The notes beneath the pieces are model-generated. The model was not told the origin of the DNA. It was given only the letters and a program-made list of their open reading frames with translations, and did not search any database. A DNA stretch of 64,000 nucleotides from Pseudaquabacterium pictum (GTDB taxonomy: Bacteria > Pseudomonadota > Gammaproteobacteria > Burkholderiales > Burkholderiaceae_C), in NCBI RefSeq assembly GCF_005403045.1, contig NZ_BJCL01000003.1, forward strand, positions 248,001-312,000, given 5' to 3'. Position numbers and translations under genes: made by a program. This document shows positions 52,365 through 59,266 of the stretch, piece after piece; position 1 is the stretch's first letter, and every line of letters begins with the position of its first letter.

Positions 52365-52754
52365 CTATTTTGCAGGCCTAGCTGCGATGGCTTCGCATTC
52401 GACAAGCAACTTTGGATCGACGAGTTGAGAAATGAAGACCGCAGTAGAAGTTGGCTTGTGATCGCCAAGCAACTGCGCGCGAGCGCTGCGGACAACCCGG
52501 ATGTCTTGACCAGCCACAACAAACAGCGTGATCTTGACAATAGAAGATGCATCTAGTCCATGAGCAAGTAGGAGGGACTTGATGTTGTTGAACATCTGAA
52601 CAGACTGCTCTTCCAGAGTCGAAGGAACTGACCCATCCGGTTTGATGCCAACCTGGCCAGAGAGGAAGATCAGTTCTGTGCCTGTTGGTACCACTGCCGT
52701 GTGGCTGTATCCCGTGGGTGTGTGAACGTCTTGCGGATTGATAAATGTAGTCAT
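52365..52754 (-). CDS. Rid (YjgF/UK114) superfamily protein, copy 2 (cassette 11)
   Basis: 129 residues, differing from the cassette 52 copy at about six positions (for example Thr3 for Ala, Leu for Phe in RAQLLGD, Arg for Lys near the end), all conservative. The flanking untranslated sequence is also nearly identical, so the whole cassette was copied. The same loss of the RidA PARS arginine applies. Confidence 0.88.
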   Translation of the reverse strand: MTTFINPQDVHTPTGYSHTAVVPTGTELIFLSGQVGIKPDGSVPSTLEEQSVQMFNNIKSLLLAHGLDASSIVKITLFVVAGQDIRVVRSARAQLLGDHKPTSTAVFISQLVDPKLLVECEAIAARPAK

Positions 52755-52812
52755 GGGTGTGGTCTCCTGGAGTTCAATCAGATGTTGAAGTGCGCAGGTC
52801 TCGAATAGTGGG

Positions 52813-52924
52813 GCCTAACGTTGAAGCTAACCGGACCGTTGCGGCGTGTGGCTAAAGGCCCAGAATGAAATGGCAGGCCTTTAGCCGCATGCCGCAATGG
52901 GTCCGGTTGAGCGAATGGTTAGGC
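52813..52924 (-). repeat. attC, cassette 10
   Basis: 112 bp, GTTGAAGC inner arm, GCAGGCC apical change. Confidence 0.95.
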
Positions 52925-53189
52925 GTCACTGCGGTGCTGCGCATGACTTTGGGCTTCGCCTGATGGAAGTTGAATATGTACATACCCAAGAGCGCGAAGG
53001 TGTGAGGAGGATGTTGGGCTAATTCTCTCTTCCAACATCCGTTGCCATTGTTTCATGTCTGCTTTCGTGAAGAGGGCGCTACGTAGACGGTATCCAGCAC
53101 CTCACGCAACTAGGTTGCCGGCATCTGGGAAAAGCTTGTGTACCTCATTGGTACCTCTGGCTGTTTCGCTATTCGATCTGGTGCGTTTT
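52925..53189. other. Non-coding part of cassette 10
   Basis: About 265 bp between attC and the 40-aa gene. No gene seen. It contains GTTGGAAGAGAGAATTAG-like AT-rich stretches but no clear structure. Confidence 0.5.
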
Positions 53190-53312
53190 CTATCGAATCA
53201 ATCCATAGATGATCCAGCCTGCAATGGCTGATATCACGATCCAATAGATTAATCGGGCTCTCGGACTCATCTTGCGGTAAGTCTCGGGATCGGGGCCTCC
53301 GGGTGCTGCCAT
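53190..53312 (-). CDS. 40-residue single-helix membrane protein (cassette 10)
   Basis: Starts ATG 53310-53312 (MAAPGGPDPETYRKMSPRA) and ends with one helix LIYWIVISAIAGWIIYGLIR. Positive residues before the helix predict an N-in orientation. It is the only plausible gene of this cassette and is just over 20 bp from the next attC, as for other cassette genes. Evidence is the clean frame, typical position and typical small-membrane-protein layout. Confidence 0.55.
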   Translation of the reverse strand: MAAPGGPDPETYRKMSPRARLIYWIVISAIAGWIIYGLIR

Positions 53313-53334
53313 GGGGTGCGTTTGTCTTTGTGAC

Positions 53335-53446
53335 GCCTAACGTTTGAGCTAACCGGACCGTTGCGGTATGCGGCTAAAGGCCCAGAATGAAATGGCGGGC
53401 CTTTGGCCGCATGCCGCAATGGGTCCGGTTGAGCGAATGGTTAGGC
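53335..53446 (-). repeat. attC, cassette 9
   Basis: 112 bp, major type. Confidence 0.95.
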
Positions 53447-53514
53447 CTCACCGTTTCCTCACTACGGTTACTGCAACTACTTCTAGGTCGACTTTGCGTA
53501 GGCTTGGTGTCAAG

Positions 53515-53829
53515 TTATTCGACCAATCGGAGGCTCATCGTCCCATTGCACTCGATCAAGTGTACTTCGCGTGTCTTTACTGCAGTTAGTTTGCCTCGTT
53601 CCAAACACGGTGTCGTTCGAGAGGTCTCAAAGTGCTTCTTGATCTTTTCTGTAACGTCCCACAGTGCTGAGACTCTTCCTTCGGTTTGGCCCTGACTGCG
53701 CCAGTTATCACGAACAGTTGGGATGACTAACAGCGCAAAGACTAGACTTGTTGCAAGACAACCTATAAGAAAAGGGCCTGCAACTGGCAAATTTAGAAGC
53801 GTACGCAATGATGTTCCCGGTGTCTGCAT
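53515..53829 (-). CDS. Single-pass membrane protein (cassette 9)
   Basis: 104 residues from ATG 53827-53829. One helix (VAGPFLIGCLATSLVFALLVIP) followed by an extra-cytoplasmic or cytosolic part with TEGRVSALWDVTEKIKKHFETSR and CLERGKLTAVKTREVHLIECNG (possible disulfide). Unknown. The upstream frame is translated attC. Confidence 0.6.
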   Translation of the reverse strand: MQTPGTSLRTLLNLPVAGPFLIGCLATSLVFALLVIPTVRDNWRSQGQTEGRVSALWDVTEKIKKHFETSRTTPCLERGKLTAVKTREVHLIECNGTMSLRLVE

Positions 53830-53864
53830 GAATAGCGGCGCGTGTTTGGCGGGCGGTTTGTGAG

Positions 53865-53976
53865 GCCTAACGTTTGAGCTAACCGGACCGTTGCGGTATG
53901 TGGCTAAAGGCCCAGAATGAAATGGCGGGCCTTTAGCCGCATGCCGCAATGGGTCCGGTTGAGCGAATGGTTAGGC
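53865..53976 (-). repeat. attC, cassette 8
   Basis: 112 bp, major type. Confidence 0.95.
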
Positions 53977-53982
53977 ATCGCT

Positions 53983-54534
53983 TTAGCCCGGTGACGCGGA
54001 GAAAACTACCCGGACAACTTTGTCGCCCAGAAAGTAAAGTGTGAGGTACTGCGGTAGCTCGCAAGTGCACTCCGCATTGAAGATCCAGACATCGGGATTT
54101 TGGTTCTCAGCTGGAGGCCCAAGGTTCTTCCGGACTTCTTCTCGAGTTGAGCCGAGCCGAAGAGCTTGCCAGTTTCCAAAGCCCTCATCGGGTTCAAGGT
54201 TCTTAGTGAGAGCTCGCGTGCGTTCATGCGGTGTCAGGCTGGTGTTGACCCCCTGTTCAAGTGCGATCTCGCCAACCAAGCTGTCTGTGAAGGTTGATAC
54301 CTTCATGGTCATCTTTGCTCCCGGATCGATGAAGTAGCGGACCCCTTCAGATTCCTTGGGTCTGTGTGCGCCTTTACCGAGTAGCCTCACAACGTGTTTG
54401 TCCCGAGACGTCCCAGCTATCACCCCTGCGTAGTGCATCGGCCAGCAGAACGTTCCGGGCTTCGAGATAACGTGCTGGGCCGCTACTGCGTCGATGGCCA
54501 GGGCGAGTAGAAGAAGAGCGAGACGTGGAGTCAC
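53983..54534 (-). CDS. Secreted protein with SmpA/OmlA (BamE)-like C-terminus (cassette 8)
   Basis: 183 residues. Signal peptide MTPRLALLLLALAIDAVAAQ. C-terminal NWQALRLGSTREEVRKNLGPPAENQNPDVWIFNAECTC..YLTLYFLGDKVVRVVFS follows the BamE/SmpA pattern (lxxGmsxxxVxxxlGxP...w.Y). Without a lipobox it would be soluble in the periplasm. Middle part (residues 40-120) not recognised. Confidence 0.66.
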   Translation of the reverse strand: MTPRLALLLLALAIDAVAAQHVISKPGTFCWPMHYAGVIAGTSRDKHVVRLLGKGAHRPKESEGVRYFIDPGAKMTMKVSTFTDSLVGEIALEQGVNTSLTPHERTRALTKNLEPDEGFGNWQALRLGSTREEVRKNLGPPAENQNPDVWIFNAECTCELPQYLTLYFLGDKVVRVVFSASPG

Positions 54535-54548
54535 GGTGTATTTGCGAT

Positions 54549-54659
54549 GCCTAACGTTCTAGCTAACCGGACCGTTGCGGTGTGACGGCATTTGGGCTAC
54601 GGTTTTGTAGCCCAAATGGCGGCACGCCGCAATGGGTCCGGTTGAGCGCCGTGTTATGC
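54549..54659 (-). repeat. attC, cassette 7
   Basis: 111 bp, second hairpin type (GTGACGGC variant); outer core GTTATGC. Confidence 0.95.
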
Positions 54660-54924
54660 GTAGCGCCAACGACGGAGCGGAAACGCCAGCTGCGCCTGGA
54701 AGTTGATTGAAGCTGAGCCAGCCTGCATGAGCCAATGCGCGGCAGGAGGTTGAGCGCGGGACACAAAACCGTTGCAGGCGGAACTGATTGACGCGTGGCG
54801 ATGGCAGTCTCTCTGCGCTGACATGGTTCTCGGTGCACCGAGGCAACAGCTGCCAGAGCGACGGAGTCTTGCCGAGGTTGACGCCGGCCAGCGAATGCAA
54901 TTTATTTTCCGCGGGGTACCTGAC
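54660..54924. other. Gene-less cassette, family C (cassette 7)
   Basis: 265 bp, one base longer than the other copies. Confidence 0.7.
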
Positions 54925-55036
54925 GCATAACGTTTGAGCTAACCGGACCGTTGCGGTATGTGGCTAAAGGCCCAGAATGAAATGGCGGGCCTTTTGCCGC
55001 ATGCCGCAATGGGTCCGGTTGAGCGAATGGTTAGGC
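54925..55036 (-). repeat. attC, cassette 6
   Basis: 112 bp, major type; left core GCATAAC. Confidence 0.95.
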
Positions 55037-55061
55037 GTCGCTGGCGATAGTCTGTAAGTCT

Positions 55062-55799
55062 TCATTTGGCGAATGGAACAGTCTTCGTTGCGGTGGCTGG
55101 AGCAAATATCTCAGAAAGTTTCTTCTCGTTCGCATCCCGGAGTTCCGCATCGCTCAGTCGAATTATCTGCAGTATTTTTGCTCGAAGCGGTGCTGAGACG
55201 TTCACTAGCGTTGCGCTGAGTTTCTTGCGTTCATCTTCAACTATATCGCGCAGAGCTTTGCCTATCAACGGACTTTCCTTCATGGAGAGTACTTTTTCAT
55301 CTCGAAGCACGTCCTGCAGACGAGACCTAAGGTTCTCTTGGGCCGCCCGCTCTGCCGATCGAATGCTGTCAATTGTCGTATCAAATATTCCCTGAAACGT
55401 AGGCACGTAGCCATACAGCTCCATATATGCAATCTGAAGCTGTTCATCGACGATTCGTTGCGATGCCTTTGCTTTCGCATCCATCAGTCCCTTAAAGAGC
55501 ATTCGATTTGCCGGCTGGGTGGAGTTGGTCTCGGCAACCTTCTCTGAAACATCTACCAGAGTCGGCTGAATGTCCTCAAAATAGCGTTGCGACAGTTCTC
55601 CCCACCTTTCAACTTTAGCTGTAACAATTGATGCGCTCTTTCTGACTCGATCTGCATACTCTCTGTCTTTGAGATACTGATCTTTGTTCCACGCGACTAT
55701 AAAGGCAACGAGTGATCCAACAATCGAGATCACTGTAAGTATCTGGCCAAGGTCTATTTCGCGCTTTAGGGTGAAGCTTCGATTACTTGATTCAGACAC
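55062..55799 (-). CDS. Membrane-anchored helical protein (cassette 6)
   Basis: 245 residues. Cytosolic start (MSESSNRSFTLKREIDLGQ), one helix ILTVISIVGSLVAFIVAW, then a long, highly charged helical region of about 200 residues (heptad-like runs such as AERAAQENLRSRLQDVLRDEK and LRDANEKKLSEIF). Topology resembles small sensor or scaffold membrane proteins. No known motif. GC lower than the flanks. Confidence 0.62.
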   Translation of the reverse strand: MSESSNRSFTLKREIDLGQILTVISIVGSLVAFIVAWNKDQYLKDREYADRVRKSASIVTAKVERWGELSQRYFEDIQPTLVDVSEKVAETNSTQPANRMLFKGLMDAKAKASQRIVDEQLQIAYMELYGYVPTFQGIFDTTIDSIRSAERAAQENLRSRLQDVLRDEKVLSMKESPLIGKALRDIVEDERKKLSATLVNVSAPLRAKILQIIRLSDAELRDANEKKLSEIFAPATATKTVPFAK

Positions 55800-55847
55800 T
55801 TGGCAGACTTCCTAAATAGTTTATGTACTACGAGCGCGGATTCCGAC

Positions 55848-55959
55848 GCCTAACGTTTGAGCTAACCGGACCGTTGCGGTATGTGGCTAAAGGCCCAGAA
55901 TGAAATGCCGGGCCTTTAGCCGCATGCCGCAATGGGTCCGGTTGAGCGAATGGTTAGGC
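55848..55959 (-). repeat. attC, cassette 5
   Basis: 112 bp, major type; GAAATGCCGGG apical change. Confidence 0.95.
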
Positions 55960-55963
55960 GGCA

Positions 55964-56332
55964 TTAGTACAGACTCAGGCACTTATAAACTTCAAATCCC
56001 GACTTCTTGATGTCATTCCCAATGCGGTCAAGCAGGTACAAGTATGGGATCTTGTCATCCCCGACCGCAATAAGCCCTTTGCAGGAGTAGGAACAACTTG
56101 TGTATGAGGTGGGCTTCAAGCATATCTCCCTGCCTCTGGTTGTTTTCAGTAGGTCCATCGGCCAACTAAGGCAATCATATTTGCCACCTATTGGGCACGG
56201 TACTTGATCAAAGTTTCCAGCATAAACAATTGTCTTTCCCTGCAGGTCTGGGAGGTCGTCAAGAATGCCAGCAACGGTGAGGTTCGGCACTAGAGCCAAG
56301 GTTGCGAGTGCTAGCGTGCGTGTCTTTTTCAT
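55964..56332 (-). CDS. Secreted cysteine-containing protein (cassette 5)
   Basis: 122 residues from ATG 56330-56332, chosen because MKKTRTLALATLALVPNLTVAG is a classical signal peptide; an ATG eight codons upstream also exists. Mature part has about six cysteines (VPCPIGGKYDCLSW, REICLKPTSYTSCSYSCKG, VYKCLSLY), so it is probably disulfide-rich and periplasmic. No family recognised. Confidence 0.65.
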   Translation of the reverse strand: MKKTRTLALATLALVPNLTVAGILDDLPDLQGKTIVYAGNFDQVPCPIGGKYDCLSWPMDLLKTTRGREICLKPTSYTSCSYSCKGLIAVGDDKIPYLYLLDRIGNDIKKSGFEVYKCLSLY

Positions 56333-56374
56333 CTTGGTATCTTGCTGTTCATTCACGGAACCTTTGCCTATGCC

Positions 56375-56486
56375 GCCTAACGTTTGAGCTAACCGGACCG
56401 TTGCGGTATGTGGCTAAAGGCCCAGAATGAAATGGCGGGCCTTTAGCCGCATGCCGCAATGGGTCCGGTTGAGCGACCTGTTAGGC
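56375..56486 (-). repeat. attC, cassette 4
   Basis: 112 bp; family A outer arm GACCTGTTAGGC but the common inner arm GTTTGAGC. Confidence 0.95.
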
Positions 56487-56896
56487 CGCACTGGTGGAAG
56501 TGTGCTGACCCAACCGACCCTGGACGAGCACGGCGGCCTGGTGAGTGCGCAGAACCTTGGTGAAGACGGCCAGGGCGCTGAGCGAAGCGGCATGCGGCCC
56601 ACGCTAACCGATGAAGTGCCGTGCTGCAACATGGGCCGCACCCAAGAGCTGACTGCGCGGCGCAGCACGCCGGCGCGAAGCGCCAACCAGCAACTGACTT
56701 GGGGACCATCGAGTTGGCGAAGACGCCACATAGGAAGTGCATTTGCCAAACATTGTTCGGACTGTGGCGGTATCTGTGGACGGCCAGACCGGCAGTTTGA
56801 ACTTGCGGGAAGCGGGCTTCGTAATTGAGCGCAAATTGCGTGAAATTGCGGCTTGAACTAATTGCGGCAATTTCGGCATGGCGATGCAACTGTGCG
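56487..56896. other. Gene-less cassette, family A (cassette 4), best structured copy
   Basis: 410 bp. Outer stem GCGGCCC (56594-56600) pairs with GGGCCGC (56633-56639). Hairpin II CTGCG-CGG-CGCAG at 56653-56665. Hairpin III GGCGC-GAA-GCGCC at 56672-56684. Open frames on both strands lack start signals and run into attC. Confidence 0.75.
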
Positions 56897-57008
56897 GCCT
56901 AACGTTTGAGCTAACCGGACCGTTGCGGCATGTGGCTAAAGGCCCAGAATGAAATGGAGGGCCTTTAGCCGCATGCCGCAATGGGTCCGGTTGAGCGATT
57001 GGTTAGCC
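56897..57008 (-). repeat. attC, cassette 3
   Basis: 112 bp, major type; outer core GTTAGCC. Confidence 0.95.
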
Positions 57009-57479
57009 AGCATTGGTTGCCAACTGTGGGCGTGCAGGCATTGCACAGTGCCAAGACGGATTTGGCAAGGCGTGCGGTTGCAGCATGCTGACACTTGATG
57101 ATGGCCAAGGCAACCGGCGGTGCCGAGGCACGGACTGCGGAGCGCTCTTGCGCGCCGCCTGACCGACTGACTGCGCGGCGCAGCACGCCGGCGCGGAGCG
57201 CCGATGGCGAACAAGCTTGGAGTTCTTGGCTGCGGCACAGCCATGCAACTCAAGTGCTGGACGGGACCTGACCACACGACCGGGCCACCCTCGGGAGATG
57301 AACAACACCGGCGACCTGCGCAAGCCGAAATGCAACCTTGGCTAGCATGACTCCGCCAGTGGCGCGCGAGGCAGGCATACAGCAAGCCACAAGCGAGAGT
57401 TCGCTGCGAGATGGTGAGGGGGCACCGAAGCTGAGCATGCAAAGCAAGCACATGCGGCGAGCGTTGGCAATTGCATGCT
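57009..57479. other. Gene-less cassette, family B (cassette 3)
   Basis: 471 bp. Hairpin II intact; hairpin III with loop GGA (GGCGC-GGA-GCGCC near 57192-57204). Confidence 0.7.
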
Positions 57480-57591
57480 GGCTAACGTTTGAGCTAACCG
57501 GACCGTTGCGGTATGTGGCTAAAGGCCCAGAATGAAATGTAGGGCCTTTAGCCACATGCCGCAATGGGTCCGGTTGAGCGAGGGGTTAGGC
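57480..57591 (-). repeat. attC, cassette 2
   Basis: 112 bp, major type; left core GGCTAAC (family B). Confidence 0.95.
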
Positions 57592-58053
57592 GTCTCCGCC
57601 AAAGTGCTTCTGCCAAGTCTTTAGATCTTCTTCTTTAACGAACAAGCCAGGCGAGTTCCTCGGACCGATCTTGAGCTTTGCTTCAATCGCCGTTACAACC
57701 GAGGCCCTGTCTTCGTCCGTAAGCGCGCCTTCTCGCTTCGCATCGAATACAAGCTTCATTAGTCTTTGCAAGTTGTTCACCTCGTGCGCCGCGTCTTCCT
57801 GTTTACTTTCCTGAAGTAAATAGATTGCTGAGCCTACGACAAGCGGGGCTATGTGCTTCTGGTGGCGCTTGCTTTCCCAGGCAAGACGCAACGCCGCTAT
57901 TCCTAGGTTCCTTTGCTGCGAACCCCCGGCCAAGTACTGCAGGCCGCTCAGGAAAAGCTCGTCTGCTTTCTGCCGGAACGTGTATCGGGCGACGATCAGG
58001 CCACCCAGAAAGCCAATCAGTGCGCCCAGAATTGTGGCTGTCGCGTCCGCCAT
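57586..58053 (-). CDS. Membrane-anchored helical protein (cassette 2)
   Basis: 155 residues from ATG 58051-58053 with a strong GGAGG site upstream. N-terminal helix ATILGALIGFLGGLIVARYTF, then a helical cytosolic part (GNLGIAALRLAWESKRHQKH-like, EVNNLQRLMKLVFDAKREGAL) ending in LKTWQKHFGGDA. Nearest coding cassette to attI, so likely the best expressed from an integron promoter. Function unknown. Stop in the attC core. Confidence 0.66.
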   Translation of the reverse strand: MADATATILGALIGFLGGLIVARYTFRQKADELFLSGLQYLAGGSQQRNLGIAALRLAWESKRHQKHIAPLVVGSAIYLLQESKQEDAAHEVNNLQRLMKLVFDAKREGALTDEDRASVVTAIEAKLKIGPRNSPGLFVKEEDLKTWQKHFGGDA

Positions 58054-58070
58054 AAAAGCCTCCTTGAGAC

Positions 58071-58182
58071 GCCTAACGTTTGAGCTAACCGGACCGTTGC
58101 GGTATGTGGCTAAAGGCCCAGAATGAAATGGCGGGCCTTTAGCCGCATGCCGCAATGGGTCCGGTTGAGCGATTGGTTAGCC
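58071..58182 (-). repeat. attC, cassette 1
   Basis: 112 bp, major type; outer core GTTAGCC. First attC after attI. Confidence 0.95.
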
Positions 58183-58653
58183 AGCATTGGTGACCAACGG
58201 TGAGGGTGCAGGCATTGCACAGTGCCAAGACGGATTTGGCAAGGCGTGCGGTTGCAGCATGCTGACACTTGATGATGGCCAAGGCCACCGGCGTTGCCGA
58301 GGCACGGACTGCGGAGCGCCCTTGCGCGCCGCCTGGCGAACTGACTGCGCGGCGTAGCACGCTGGCGCGAAGCGCCAACGGCGAACAAGCTTGGAGTTCT
58401 TGGCTGCGGCACAGCCATGCAACTGAAGTGCTGGACGGGACCTGACCACACGACCTGGCCACCCCTGGCAGGTGACTACAACTCGCGACCTACGCAAGCC
58501 GAATTGCAACCATCGCAAGCCTGGCTGTGTCAGGGCCGCGCGGAGCAGGCATGCAACAGGGCAGAGGCGGGAGTTCACTGCAAGATGGTGGGCGGGCACC
58601 GTAGCTGCGCATGCAGAGCAAACTGATGCGTCGAACGTCTGCAATTGCATGCT
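58183..58653. other. Gene-less cassette, family B (cassette 1)
   Basis: 471 bp, the first cassette of the array. Hairpin II at 58345-58357 shows the half-way state CTGCG-CGG-CGTAG, keeping pairing through a G-U (G-T) pair; hairpin III is intact with loop GAA. Because it occupies the first position, any promoter in or after attI reads through it into cassette 2. Confidence 0.72.
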
Positions 58654-58735
58654 GGCTAACGTGATGTAGCCATCATCACACCTGTCCAGCCATAGGCACA
58701 ACCACCCACCGGTACCGAGATCTTTCCATTTCCGC
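58654..58735 (-). other. attI recombination site (core at 58654-58660)
   Basis: The array ends at GGCTAAC (58654-58660), the complement of the G^TTAGCC crossover core, with no attC hairpin on its integrase side. The following sequence GTGATGTAGCCATCATCAC is a short imperfect dyad that could carry the weaker integrase-binding box. The right limit is a guess. I did not find a convincing Pc promoter. Confidence 0.75.
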
Positions 58736-58748
58736 TCTCCACCAATGG

Positions 58749-59102
58749 CTACTTCCGCACCAGCCGATCGTGCAACCCCAGGCGCTGGATCACTGATTTC
58801 TTCACCTGCCAAGCGCGTTGCCGTGGGTCCCACAGGCCGCCGGCATTCACAACCGCTCGGCGCAGTTCGGTCTCCATGGGCCGCAATCGCACCAGCAAGG
58901 CTCGGCGGCTGCGTTGGTCCTCGGGCATCGGTCCGGCATCGACCACGATTTCCACCGTGGTGTAGCGGCGTCCTGCCGGGCGGTCCTGGCGGTAGCGCAC
59001 GCACACCAGTTGTTCGCCGAATTGGCGCACCAGTTTCTTGGTCCCGTCCTGGCCGGGTTCCAGTTTCTTCAGGATGCGGGTCTGGCTGACGGGCAGGGGC
59101 AT
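58749..59102 (-). CDS. Conserved hypothetical protein between attI and intI
   Basis: 117 residues: [39 protein letters not shown] and [35 protein letters not shown]. The pattern LVCVRYR...KTVEL..., then AGGxWDPxxRxW is one I have seen in short hypothetical proteins of beta- and gammaproteobacteria, often near mobile elements; the function is unknown. It points toward the cassettes. Its high GC matches the chromosome rather than the cassettes, so it is not a recent cassette. Nothing normally lies between attI and intI except promoters. Confidence 0.7.
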   Translation of the reverse strand: MPLPVSQTRILKKLEPGQDGTKKLVRQFGEQLVCVRYRQDRPAGRRYTTVEIVVDAGPMPEDQRSRRALLVRLRPMETELRRAVVNAGGLWDPRQRAWQVKKSVIQRLGLHDRLVRK

Positions 59103-59199
59103 GGCGGAGATCGGTGATGGCGGTGCCGCGGGCCGGGCAGCCGCACAACGGCGTCCGAGGGGCAGTGTGGTGTGCCGCCGCCGGCGGCCGCATGCCAGC

Positions 59200-59230
59200 T
59201 TGCAGCGAGGAGGCTTCCACCGGATACTGT
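59200..59230 (+). promoter_or_regulatory. Candidate intI promoter
   Basis: TTGCAG (59200-59205) and TACTGT (59225-59230) with 19-bp spacing. The -10 overlaps the LexA box, which is where LexA repression would act. Spacing is long, so the match is weak. Confidence 0.4.
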
Positions 59231-59242
59231 GGATATGTACAG
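59227..59242 (+). promoter_or_regulatory. LexA (SOS) box upstream of intI
   Basis: CTGT, eight bases (GGATATGT), ACAG: an exact match to the CTGT-N8-ACAG LexA consensus of beta- and gammaproteobacteria, 24 bp before the intI start. SOS control of intI by LexA is established in other integrons. Confidence 0.9.
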
Positions 59243-59266
59243 CAATGCGATGGATCGCGCAACGCC

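Noticed and set aside
21392-58182. CRISPR array as explanation of the regular repeats
   Set aside because: Repeats are 109-126 bp, imperfect, with spacers of 260-960 bp that contain genes; core sites and hairpins fit attC.
21392-58182. Repeats as MITEs or REP elements
   Set aside because: Each unit keeps GYYYAAC/GTTRRRY cores at both ends in one orientation, with an integrase and attI at one end of the array.
58661-58748. Pc promoter next to attI
   Set aside because: TGGACA on the minus strand could be a -35, but no acceptable -10 lies 16-18 bp downstream.
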